NCBI GenBank assembly: GCA_012274445.1
Contig: JAAROD010000087.1
Span: 248,001-312,000 of the forward strand
Length of the DNA: 64,000 nt
Source of the DNA: Sclerotiophoma versabilis
Lineage: Eukaryota; Ascomycota; Dothideomycetes; Pleosporales; Didymellaceae
Reading direction: 5' to 3'
In this document: piece by piece, positions 54,562 to 64,000 of the stretch
Layout of the letters: every line of letters starts with the position of its first letter
Position numbering within the stretch: position 1 is the stretch's first letter
The notes under the pieces: generated by a model
Told to the model about the DNA's origin: nothing
The model's database searches: none
What the model saw: the letters and a program-made list of their open reading frames with translations, nothing else
Made by a program: the position numbers and the translations under genes

Positions 54562-56733
54562 TCATAAGAGCACAATGTCTTCGAGCTGATACTCGCCGCG
54601 ACCTGCAGCTTCAACTGCCTCGCCGTCCATCAAACCATCGATGTAGCATTCTCCAACGTACTTGAACCCATCCTCAAACGGTCGCAATAAGACCGGGTAG
54701 TTGCAGCCTAAAAGGATTGCAACAGTGTCGCCAATCTTGACTTCGTCGGGTGCAAGGCCTAAAAAGCCAGTCTGAGTTGTGATGAGACGTCGATGCTGAA
54801 GAGCCATGGCCGCACGCCTCAGGTTAGACGTGTGTGCGTTGGCGAACTTGTCGGAGATCATCCTCGATCTCGATACATGACTGCTGTCAATATGTAACAG
54901 GCTCCGATCGGATCCATCGTCGAATGACTCAAGGATGGGGTTTGATACGTAGATATCCGTGAAGAAGTCTTTGAAGGCAACGCCAAAGATGGGGAAGCAC
55001 GCATTGGACTGACGAAACCGATCGAAGTACTGCCACTGGTCAGACACACCAGGAAGCCACTCGAAGGCATCCTTGCTGTCTGAATCCCAGCATGTCCATG
55101 GTATATCCGTTAGATCCCCGCCTTCGCACCTCTTTGGATGACCATGCATTAGAGTGCGCTCGAACGCGAGTAATAATCGGACTCTATCGACATACACACC
55201 ATATGGCAAGTCAACGCAAGCTTGTGGTCTCGCTGATTTTTCGGTAACTTTGTAAGGTAGAAGCGATCGGGTGGGGAGACTTGAGAATTTCACCTGCCCA
55301 ACATGCACTGCTCTGACGCAGAGGCCCAGACCGTCTCTTTGGAGCGACCACCTGGGAGACTCTTCGCCTCCAGCTTTACGTTCGCGAAATCTCCGGAGAT
55401 GTCTGCGCTCATGGGTAAATGTCCAGTCTGGTGCCCAGGAAGGCAACATACTTTCTTCGTTGAAGGCAGACCAGGACAGCAGTTCGTCTAATCGCTGGCA
55501 GCAATTGAGAATGGAAGTCGCTAATTCGATGAAAGCCTTCTCCTTAGTCTTGGAATAATCTGGCTCTATCTGTACAGCTACCTCTCGTGGCAACAGTCCT
55601 AGCATTCCGTAGACCTTGTCGCGTGGATCGGTGGCCTTGGCCTTTCGTGCGAGATCAAGCAATTGATTCATACTTTTTGCAGAGGTTCGCAGCTTTATCA
55701 AATTGTAGACATCGTCGGCTGTACGCCATACAAAATCATGTCGGATCTGCACGGGGCAGTCATCGAGCAAGCCAATCCCTCCAAGAGCTCGCGAGATGGC
55801 CCCAGCATTCGTTCGAGCCGAATTGCACGCTGCTTGTAAATGCACTCTTGAGAATCGTCGGCTGCCGCACAGGAACATGGTCATGTTCTTGTTTAACGCT
55901 ATTTCTTGAATAATCCACATCCTTCTGAAGTACTCCCGGGAGCAGAGATCAAGGATCGGCGACCAATATGGAAAGGGCAGATGGTGTCCTGAACCAGGGT
56001 GAAATGTCCAATTAGCCTCGCTGTCGTCAACATAAGACACACGGCAATCTCCGAATGATTGGTGGAGTTTATCGATAGCCATGTTGCTCTTGGATGCCTC
56101 TGGACCAAGCCAAACGACTGTGCTCATAGCTTGCGAATAGATCCGGCTCATCAGGCTGACTTGCTGATTCTTTTCGAATATATCAGCCTGATTTATACAC
56201 AGACCGTCTACCCAGAATCCCATGCCTGAGCTCGCCTCAGGTAGATACTGCAGCTCTTGGAGCATTGCTTCAAGGTTTGAAGTGACTCGGATGACCTGCT
56301 CGTCGACCAGAACATCTTTATCACAGAGATCTGACCCCCAGCAATACGAAATGGCTTCGAAATCGCCCCATTTGAAGCGGGGTGGTACAGATGCAATGTT
56401 ATCAGCGGCTAGGGGAGTGTTATTGGTGACCAAAGTCTGGTCCTCATACTCTGCGGCGTATCTCCAAGCGTCCACTGCGGGAGACTTGACTTCAGGATGA
56501 ATCCAGGATTGGTCTGCATGATAAGACTTTAGCCAGCCCCTGATTGCGCTATCTGGCGTGGTAGGTCTACGCTCTTGGAGATATAGCTGATAACCAGGCA
56601 GCAACTCATCCAGGGACACGTGCTGTAAGGTGCAGTGAATGTTGCCTTCTTTGTTGGAGTTGGGTCTTGGAAGATGTAGTATCCTGATTTCATTTTTCGA
56701 GTGATCGAGAGGTGCGTATTCGTAAAGCGACAT
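54562..56733 (-). CDS. HET-domain protein, large
   Basis: A single-exon gene of 723 aa starting MSLYEYAPLDHSKNEIRIL, the usual N-terminal motif of this class (a Y.PL element followed by IRLL-like residues). The HET domain extends from FEAISYCWGSD (about residue 126) through ITSN-like RVTSNLEAMLQEL, GFWVDGLCINQADIFEKNQQVSLM and YSQAMSTVVWLGPEA. The next conserved parts (YFRRMWIIQEIALNK; ATDPRDKVYGMLGLL) are typical of the long HET subgroup. The C-terminus ends in a GDTVAILLGCNYPVLLRP segment and a VGECYIDGLMDGEA motif, also usual for this subgroup. It is likely a non-self recognition factor. No break or frameshift. It is unrelated by eye to the smaller HET gene at 22947-24954 beyond the domain itself. 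Confidence 0.9.
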   Translation of the reverse strand: MSLYEYAPLDHSKNEIRILHLPRPNSNKEGNIHCTLQHVSLDELLPGYQLYLQERRPTTPDSAIRGWLKSYHADQSWIHPEVKSPAVDAWRYAAEYEDQTLVTNNTPLAADNIASVPPRFKWGDFEAISYCWGSDLCDKDVLVDEQVIRVTSNLEAMLQELQYLPEASSGMGFWVDGLCINQADIFEKNQQVSLMSRIYSQAMSTVVWLGPEASKSNMAIDKLHQSFGDCRVSYVDDSEANWTFHPGSGHHLPFPYWSPILDLCSREYFRRMWIIQEIALNKNMTMFLCGSRRFSRVHLQAACNSARTNAGAISRALGGIGLLDDCPVQIRHDFVWRTADDVYNLIKLRTSAKSMNQLLDLARKAKATDPRDKVYGMLGLLPREVAVQIEPDYSKTKEKAFIELATSILNCCQRLDELLSWSAFNEESMLPSWAPDWTFTHERRHLRRFRERKAGGEESPRWSLQRDGLGLCVRAVHVGQVKFSSLPTRSLLPYKVTEKSARPQACVDLPYGVYVDRVRLLLAFERTLMHGHPKRCEGGDLTDIPWTCWDSDSKDAFEWLPGVSDQWQYFDRFRQSNACFPIFGVAFKDFFTDIYVSNPILESFDDGSDRSLLHIDSSHVSRSRMISDKFANAHTSNLRRAAMALQHRRLITTQTGFLGLAPDEVKIGDTVAILLGCNYPVLLRPFEDGFKYVGECYIDGLMDGEAVEAAGRGEYQLEDIVLL

Positions 56734-58108
56734 GCCTCGTCATGTATGGTGCGTACGAGGACATGTTGCCTTGTGTTCGCTTGGAGCTGGAGGCTCCAGC
56801 AGCGCTGTTGGTGGGGTTGTCACACGTGCCAGCATAGTTCGTCAGCCGTACAGCTGCAAATGAACCGGTGGGGTTCCCAGAGCTCTCGAGTACGAGTGCT
56901 TAATCAATTGGTAGCTGTCGAGGTGGTCATAATATCAGGCAGAGGAAACGCGCAGAAAAATCGTCAGGTTAACAAACTACATCATCTGCCATCGTGAGCA
57001 CCATGTGGTGCCCCACTTAGCATGGCGCCGGCAGACTACCCCCGAGTACGGAAACCTTAAAGTCCGAAAACAGCACGCGAAGATCGAGCGATTCAAGCAT
57101 CACCCCCCTCGATCGGGCAAAGCCGCATCCAAATCTGGCTGCATTTGCTAATCATCGATCCAGCTTCGCTATCATACCCACAATTGCACAACTCACACTT
57201 GAAGACTTTTGTGTCGCATGCAAAGCACAACTGCGCGCCTTCAAGAATCCGGTGCTACGTCACATGCTTGTGCACAATCTACGGGATGGCAATGTGCTTG
57301 AAACCCCCTCCTTATCCAAGGCTACAACAACGAAGCGCATACCAGCCTCATGACGCTATCGTGATGCTTTCTGCGGTTGAGTTCGCCGTGATCCGTCCCG
57401 TAACTAGACCCGCGCCCTAGACCCCAAACATCCACTTCCACGTCTTAAGCTCTTCTGCGCGGCAACCAGAGCCGTTGAAATTGCCTTTGCAGCTCTTCTC
57501 CTTCCCCATAAGCCTCAAAGTTTAAGCTTTTTGATCACCCGACATACCCGGGCGAGAACGAGGTTTGAAGTTAAAACACCGGGGCAGTGAGACTACGATC
57601 AATGACGTCGGGCATCCGCGCAAGTCCGGAGCTAAGAGCTTCCATCAGCACAGATTGGTCAGATGTGCAATTGTCCCTTCAATTTACTAAATGTTTTGTT
57701 GTTCATTCGATACTGCCTTTTATATTCTAAGGGTATTTTCAGAGCTGGACGAATAGGCGTCAAAGTTCGGCGAAGCACGGCTGGTGCTTGCTGTTGCTCG
57801 AGGTCACGTCGGGTCTTACCTTTGGGTTGCGGTTTTATTCATATCGACGCCGGCGCCCTTACTTGCGTTCATTCTCACTTCCCTTGACTTGCTCGCGTTC
57901 AACCTTACTTCCTTTGGCACCCTGCATCTTGATACCCCTCGACACCATTCTGCTTTGCTGTTCAGCGTGCGACATCTTGGAACCTGAATATGGAGTTGTC
58001 TAGAGAGCAGACGCAGACTAGGTATGATTCCGTGAACTTCCGGAACGTGGAAACCGTGTCTTGAAGCGCAAGAAAGCGGGTTTTGAAGCTGAGAAATGGT
58101 CTCTGATT
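56734..58108. other. Intergenic region
   Basis: Divergent promoters of the HET and membrane-protein genes. Short plus-strand frames (57145-57420, 57663-58003) lack any motif. Confidence 0.4.
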
Positions 58109-58789
58109 ATGAATAGATTTCTGGCAGTAATTCTACCTGTGCTCACGCTCTTGACACACCTGCTACTTTCGCTATCTTTCACGCTCCCAGGAGACAAGCA
58201 GACATGGGCGTTCTGGTCTCTGACATACAATGGATTAGCCGCGTTTGCAAGCGTGCTGGGGCTAGTGGGCGCAGTGAGGGTAAGCAGTTCTTCGCCCAGC
58301 ACAGTCGAGCAGTTTCGGAGGCTTTGATTTCGAATCGGCCGCATACTACAACACTCGAACACGATCACTGACGCGCATCTATAGTTATTGCCGAAGCTTG
58401 TGTCAGCCTACACTCTCGTCCACGCCATTACGTTATCTTTCGTCACACTTGCGCTCCTCAACCCTCTCCTTCCGTTCGAACTCCGTTATATGAACCCGGT
58501 AATTCTGAGTTGGCGGATAGACGAGACAGCGATATGCCAAGAGATTAATGCTGGGTTCGGTTGGGACGACGAATGGCTCGTACAATGCTCGAAGAGCTTC
58601 GGTATGGTGCAGATGGGCGTTGCTTGGGGCAGTCTCCTACTTATGGTTGCGCAGTGGTGGGCGCTGGTCACTGTTAGGAACTGGAGTAGCGATTTGCAGG
58701 TCCGACGGCCGAGCAGAGACGATGTCGAAAAAGCAGGCTTGGGGGTCGAAGATGGCGGCTATGTGGCAAGAGAGAAACACGCCTACTAG
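58109..58789 (+). CDS. Small four-helix membrane protein
   Basis: Two exons, 58109-58279 and 58385-58789, with a 105-bp intron (GTAAGC, branch CACTGAC, CTATAG); 191 aa. The start at MNRFLAVILPVL places the first membrane helix at the N-terminus; the frame is open a little upstream but without an ATG. Predicted helices: residues 3-25, 36-57, about 62-90 and 135-160, with a Cys-containing loop (ICQEINAGFGWDDEWLVQC) between helices 3 and 4 and a hydrophilic cytosolic tail. The layout (four helices, Cys in the second extracellular loop) fits the general MARVEL/SUR7-like class of small fungal membrane proteins, but I see no diagnostic motif. Function unknown. Confidence 0.75.
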
Positions 58790-59050
58790 GTGAAAGACGA
58801 CGTGTAACGTAACGCTCAGATGATTATACGACCATTTATTCCGCACGTATCGGCATTTCTCAACACAATGGAATGTCTTTTACAAACGTCCTTGAGCCAC
58901 GGGCATGAAGGTGTCAGATGTGTGACGCTGGTCGAGCGGCTTGCGACCGTGCAAGTCTAGACTTCACTAAGGACGTGTGGAGCGCCTTCAGCAGAATGCC
59001 GGACTTGCATGTGGATGACAGGATTCGGAACTGTAGATTCTACACTCGAA

Positions 59051-59755
59051 TTAGCCCGCGGCACGAGAACCGAGTCTCGAGGCCGTGAGGTACGTACCAG
59101 GCTCGAAACAAGTTTCTCGGACAAACAACTGACTCGTTGTAGTTCCATGCGGTAAGAAGACACTGGCGGTCACAACTTTCCTATAGAAGACGAATTTCCT
59201 GCATTCTGTCTGGTTATCCAGGTATCGAGTGTATGCTGTCACAGCTCTGACTGAGCAGCTGTCACACTTGCAATCACATTTCGCCCAAGACTGAATAGCT
59301 CCACAGTGCATACACATCTCTTCCAAGCTGTCGACCCACTCATTTCTCCCACCAGGTTTCGTATGGACGATCCTTGCTAAACGGCCAACATGCCAAGCAC
59401 AGAGTCTCTGGGGAAGCTCGACGACCTCAGATTCCTTGACATCAGCTGCAAACGATAACGACACACAAGCCGGGCTGCTTGATGATTGGAAGCTTTTGAG
59501 AGGATAGACTGCCTTGCATAGGATGCATCGAAGGTGAGTCGGGTTCGGTGTTGGCTTTGCGAGGTAATTGCGGACTGCGAGGCGAGCGCAGCGTGACAGT
59601 GTCTGGTTTCGGAGACGTGGTGCAAGAGGTAGTGAGTAGTTCAAAACCCGATGCGAGAACTTAAGAGCCAGGATGCCATCCGCAGGCAGATAGTCAGCGA
59701 CCTCTAGTATTAGCTCTGGAGGAAGGTTGAGCAATGATAGGATTGGCGAAGCCAT
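59051..59755 (-). CDS. F-box-like protein with Cys-rich C-terminus
   Basis: A single exon of 234 aa. Residues 8-50 form an F-box: LLNLPPELILEVADYLPADGILALKFSHRVL. The rest has a Cys-rich pattern (RCILCKAVY, then EEMCMHCGAIQSW and CDCKCDSC) that could bind zinc. Small F-box plus Cys proteins of this layout are common in Dothideomycetes and Eurotiomycetes (family impression). Probable role: SCF ubiquitin-ligase receptor. ATG context and the immediate F-box support the start. No defect seen. Confidence 0.75.
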   Translation of the reverse strand: MASPILSLLNLPPELILEVADYLPADGILALKFSHRVLNYSLPLAPRLRNQTLSRCARLAVRNYLAKPTPNPTHLRCILCKAVYPLKSFQSSSSPACVSLSFAADVKESEVVELPQRLCAWHVGRLARIVHTKPGGRNEWVDSLEEMCMHCGAIQSWAKCDCKCDSCSVRAVTAYTRYLDNQTECRKFVFYRKVVTASVFLPHGTTTSQLFVRETCFEPGTYLTASRLGSRAAG

Positions 59756-62320
59756 GTTCGACTATGGGGTTTGGGCTGCTGCTCTAAAAAAAAATCTAGT
59801 AATTAGCATAAGACATGTAATGACGTTTCCACTTGGAAATGGGGCAATGTCGAGGGTAAATAAAGTTTCATCTTCGCGCAGGTAGGTGTACATTAGATCA
59901 GATGGCTAGAGCTCTACTTGCGCACCAGTCACAGATCCAGGATGATGAGGACGTAACTTGGGTTGTGGCAGAGACCTTTCTGCCCCGGGTCCATGGCTTT
60001 CCTTGTTTGAAATTGGGGTCAGACGTCGAAACTTATCAGGTGTCAGGATCCGCATTCAATGATGGCGTTTGACATGATTTCGATAACAATAGAATTTGTG
60101 GCTGAGGTGGCAGTTGGAGACATGATTGTAAGCATGATTACAGGCGTTTGACGTCTCCTTTGATGTGTTTGTTGGCCGGCGGTTATTGAGCTGGAACGTG
60201 AACAATGCTTGCACTGCCAGGCGTCCATGTCATCCTTGGAAAGCGCGTGACGAAGGATATCCCGTGCTAGGAAGGGTTCTCATGGTCACACAATCAGGTA
60301 CAGCGGAATGCGATGTGAGGATGGGTGGGAGGTGAGACAGGAAATAGATTGAAGAAGAGCTTGCAGAATGGATATACTTTGGGGTACGCTTTTGGAAGAT
60401 GTTGTGAGGAGGAAAGGGCTGTGCAGCCGTTATGAGAGAATGGGCAGGTGCTGCCACGGCAAGTGTAGCCGAGACGTCTACAAATCTTGAATACCTTCTG
60501 GCACGGGCACGCTGCATCGACGTTGACCGGTCATCAAACTGGTCAGATGAGGCTGACGCGCTATGTATCACACAGTTGACAAGTGGGACAGAGCATTGCC
60601 AGGTCGCTTGGACGTTTGTTACGGCGTAGCACTGCAAGCTGACATTGAGAAAACCGGCAATGAACTTCCGGCAGCAACGAACGGCTCGCACGACTGTCGC
60701 TTGCGAGCTGGGCGTGTGCATGGTGCTGCAAGCTGTGCATTGGGTGAGTGCTTGGTCCGCAGAAGCGCTGCAACCGCAAAGCAATGGCGTGCATGCCGCT
60801 GCAGCCTTATTTGGAAAGAAGCCCGCTCCGTACGGGCCCTCGATGGACGAGAACCGAGATGTCCCGTTGAAGTTGCAGGATAGCTTCAAAGTTCAGAGGC
60901 AGCAATTGTGACCAACATCCTCACAAGCGACGCATGTTGCTGATGAGATAGGCCTTGGTCTTTTCCAGACGTGCATCAACAACAGCCACAGGTCGAAGTT
61001 CGCTCCGACGTCTGCTGCTAGTTGGACCGTGTCCACGTTATGGTGGCAGCCCCGCACCATGGTGGGCTGGCTTTTGAGTAGTGTGCGATGAAGGAGGGCA
61101 AAGCTGATCACGCTGCCAACTACCGGTTGCATTCTCCTGCCGAAGACGGACGGGGCAGACAGCGTGGCCTATGCGGGTAGTGGTTGGGGCCGATGTGGGG
61201 TGCAGGGTGGCATGGCATGCACCCCTTCTCAGGCTTTGCTGCAGCCATGCGTGCGGTAGGGCAGAGCTGATGGTTGGGCTGCGAACGCCGCAGTTCGCAG
61301 ACGCTGGAGGCAGAAGACAACTGCTTGGTGGACGTGGTATCCAAGCACAGAGAGGGTCTCAGCGCAGGGTCCACGTGCGGCTAGGGAAAAGGAGAGCGCG
61401 GGCTGGCGGGAATTTATGTGGCCCTAAGACGCAGCAGTCTTCTTAGCCGAAGAAGGGTCGCTGTTGCTGGTGCTGCTGCTCGACGACGCTCCCATGGCTA
61501 GCGCAGCGAGCAGCCTGCGTCTCCCGCACCATGGAGGACAGGCTGCAGCTGCCACAAACGTCATGTCCGCAAATTCTGATTCCGTCCACGGGCCCGTCCT
61601 CGGGCGGGCAGCGCAGACTGGAGAGGTTGGAGACGGAGAGCTGCTCGACGGTGAGGCCGCGGCGAGTCGGCGACGACACGACACGACATGAGCCGCAGCA
61701 GCGCGACAGACGCAGGCCCCATCAGATCAGTTGATTGCGTGCGCGAACTGGAGGCTAACTGCATCTTCCAATCTCCCTCCGCTCCCACGACCCACGGGCC
61801 TGAGCGGCTTGGCCAGGGTTAGCGTACGACTAATATGTATGTGAGGAACATGTCCCCCTTCGAAAGCGCTCCGCGAGTCTTTCCGCACCATCGCTTCCTT
61901 GACTACCGCTCCGCCGTGCTCAGCTGTGCTGCCCCTCGGTCACCTCACCTGCACATCTGTAGCGTGAAGCAGCGAACCGCAGTCGTTCCTTATTCGTGCG
62001 ACAACGTCGAGTCTTTGGAGTTGCATTTCTCGGTAAGCGGCAGGACCCTATCAACCAAGTCCGCAACTTTAGGAGCGCGCCAAAAAATCTGCGCTTCGGC
62101 GTCGCCCTCATTTCCCGCCCCCATTCCGTGCATACCTGCGCCCGTCCGACCGTCTCCGCTCCTTGACCCTGCAATTGACTGCCTCGCTCTGACACGGTGT
62201 GCAGCAGGGCTTCGCTGCTCCCTCGGAACATCTCCATCCGTCCACAAACAGACGCCCATAATATTGCCCGCCGACCGACGACCACGCCCACCGCCGTAAC
62301 GAATTCACTTTCCGCCGGCC
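59756..62320. other. Long intergenic region
   Basis: No gene supported. Frames of 75-220 residues on both strands overlap one another with conflicting phases. The last 400 bp before 62321 are C/T-rich and form the leader of the next gene. Confidence 0.4.
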
Positions 62321-63821
62321 ATGTCCTACTACAACGATCCCTCCTGGCCTGCGCCTGCCCCCGGCCGCCAGTCGTCGTGGGAGCAGCCGCAACCGCCCTC
62401 CCGTTCAGGTACCGGACACAGTCTTTCTAGCCTTGGCAGGACATGGAGTAACGTGGATCCAGGCGCCAGCTCGACCGTGAACCGGGACGAGGCCAATGCC
62501 TTTGTTGCGCAGTTTGACGGTATGTCGCAGCAAGCCGCCGAGGTCGCAGCTGTCAGCACCGTGTTGGGCTGCAGTCAGTCACAGACAACTGACCGCAGCC
62601 CCACGCTTCTGACACGGACATGGCCTACGCACCCGGCTAACACATCATCCGCAGAAGTCGAACGCGCCGCTGAGAACCTCGCCAAGAGCGGAAAGCCATT
62701 TGGCGGATTCCCGCCGACAGCCTCCCCGGCTGGCAGCAGCCGTCGCGAGTCGGTGCCCGTCATGGGTGCCCCCCGCCCCTACCCCGAGCAGCAAGGTACG
62801 CCAGCACAGTGAGAATGACGCGCGAGCCCAGGCTGACGGACCCAGACGCGCGCTACGGCAGCCAGCAGCGCCACCACTCGGTCAGCGAGTACGACGGCAT
62901 GCGCCCACACTCGGCCTCGAACGCGCAGGGCTTCTACCAGAACCAGCGCTTTGCGCCCCGGCCGAACGACGCGGACCAGATGGCGCAGGCGAAGCGACGG
63001 ATGGCTGCTCAGCGCGAGCGTGAGCTGCGCAACTACCACCAGGAGCAGCAATACCACAGAAGTAAGGACTCGGAGTCAGGGCAACAATAGAGGAAGGACA
63101 GTGGTTGACTAGGATAATAGATGTTTCGGGATCTGGATCCAAGTCGGACCGCTCCATGAGCCCCAATACCATGAATGAAGACGACCGCCGCGAACTTATC
63201 GCCCGCCAGCATCGTGCCCTGTACGGCGAGAACTCAGCCCTCTACAATAACAACCCCACTTCCAGCCAGGACGTCCGAGTCCAGTCCGCCGGCGCTAACC
63301 GTGGAGCCTCTCCGCTGGCTTTTGATCCCTTCGGCACGCAGGCACAGACCATCTCCGCCGACGCTGCCGTTCAGATGCCCCCGCGAGGAGACAAGGACGC
63401 TGCAGGTGGAGCACAGGAGGCCCGTGCCAACAGCAACTCATCTCCCTCTTCCCATCCGAACACCGCATATGGTTTGTTCGAAGCGCAGCAGGCTAGCCGC
63501 ACTTCCAACTCCTCCCCCGCTGGCTCTCCTCCAGTCTCCGGTCCCAAGGCCAACGGGTCTGGCGTCGCCCCCATTGGCACTCGTCCTGCCCCTAACCAGC
63601 ACCAGCAGGCTGGTGCTCCTCTTGGCAAGCGGGCTACTACACCTCTCCCGTCGCCGCTCAGCTACAACGCTTACAATGCTAGCGAACAAAGCAACATCGC
63701 TACCACATCCTCTTCTTTGAACCCTTCGTCGACGATTACCGACAAGGGTGCTGCTATCTGGAACAACGGCCCTTGGGGCAACACACCTAACCACGGTGTT
63801 CAGGCTTCTGTCTGGGGCTAA
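62321..63821 (+). CDS. Conserved fungal low-complexity protein
   Basis: Five exons in my model: 62321-62408, 62463-62519, 62655-62795, 62846-63061 and 63121-63821; 400 aa. The start MSYYNDPSWPAPAPGRQSSW is Pro/Trp/Ser-rich. Conserved parts are NRDEANAFVAQFDG, EVERAAENLAKSGKPFGG, RRMAAQRERELRNYHQEQQY (a helical charged segment) and NEDDRRELIARQHRALYGENS. The C-terminus is Ser/Asn/Pro-rich and ends NHGVQASVWG. I recall this as a conserved Pezizomycotina protein of unknown role. The first intron (54 bp, multiple of three, GTACCG..ATCCAG) contains no stop, so it may be retained, giving 418 aa. The second (135 bp) has a CTAAC branch point. No domain of known function. Confidence 0.8.
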
Positions 63822-64000
63822 AACGGAGTTTTGATTAGGGAGTCTTGATGCACATCCGGAGTTTCTGCATTACAAGGTGTCCTAGGCATTCGTCTCGGCT
63901 TTCCAATAAATATCCACAGGCGGAACAGATTATGGGTGGTCGGCGAACAAATACCCTGGGTTCCAGTCATGCTTTTACGGCGCGTTTGTCTGCATCTGGG
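63822..64000. other. 3' flank at window edge
   Basis: No feature recognised. Confidence 0.5.

Noticed and set aside
60230..60889. 219-residue minus-strand frame
   Set aside because: No domain, no splice context, and overlapping frames on the opposite strand of similar quality; judged chance.
61443..61679. Minus-strand frame with a RING-like look (GIRICGHDVCGSC)
   Set aside because: It has no ATG start, no joinable exons and too few ligands for a RING; kept only as a curiosity.

Overview
The window comes from a filamentous ascomycete, most probably a Dothideomycete and possibly Pleosporales; this is inferred from gene content and gene architecture, with no database search behind it. The evidence is eukaryotic: short introns of about 45-160 bp with GT..AG ends and CTAAC/CTGAC-like branch points, HET-domain and Zn2Cys6 genes, a cutinase, and the fungal arginine attenuator peptide upstream of the arginine-specific carbamoyl-phosphate synthase gene. 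Many genes had to be assembled from several exons, because single open frames miss first exons and C-terminal exons.

Layout. (1) 0.5-6.9 kb: housekeeping-like genes, namely the Ess1/Pin1 prolyl isomerase, a conserved unknown, and a Cys-rich protein with a possible N-myristoylation signal. (2) About 7-30 kb: a gene-poor accessory block. It holds two related F-box-type genes (one intact, one frameshifted), a third F-box gene, a small secreted protein with a Cys/His arrangement like glutamine deamidases, a kinase remnant with the catalytic Lys replaced, a frameshifted unknown gene, a HET-domain gene, a three-exon cutinase, and AT-rich stretches. At least five copies of one dispersed repeat family are present, and the copies bracket the two F-box paralogs. 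(3) 30.5-38 kb: core genes again, namely a Ser/Thr kinase, a coiled-coil protein and the Rho GTPase Cdc42. (4) 38-41.6 kb: a gene-poor stretch with a broken Zn2Cys6 transcription factor. (5) 41.6-52.1 kb: a compact core block with CPA1 and its attenuator uORF, an MIT-domain protein, a LAM/VASt sterol-transfer protein and a Zn2Cys6 regulator. (6) 52-64 kb: a large HET gene, a four-helix membrane protein, an F-box-like gene and a conserved low-complexity protein, separated by long empty stretches.

Functional links. The core genes cover signalling and polarity (Cdc42, kinase, Ess1), arginine/pyrimidine precursor supply (CPA1 with translational feedback) and membrane contact sites (LAM, perhaps MIT). 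The accessory genes fit non-self recognition (HET, F-box) and host or substrate interaction (cutinase, secreted protein). There is no sign of a classical biosynthetic gene cluster, CRISPR array, rRNA or recognisable tRNA. The most checkable unusual items are the attenuator uORF split over three exons, the secreted deamidase-like candidate, and the repeat-bounded F-box segments.
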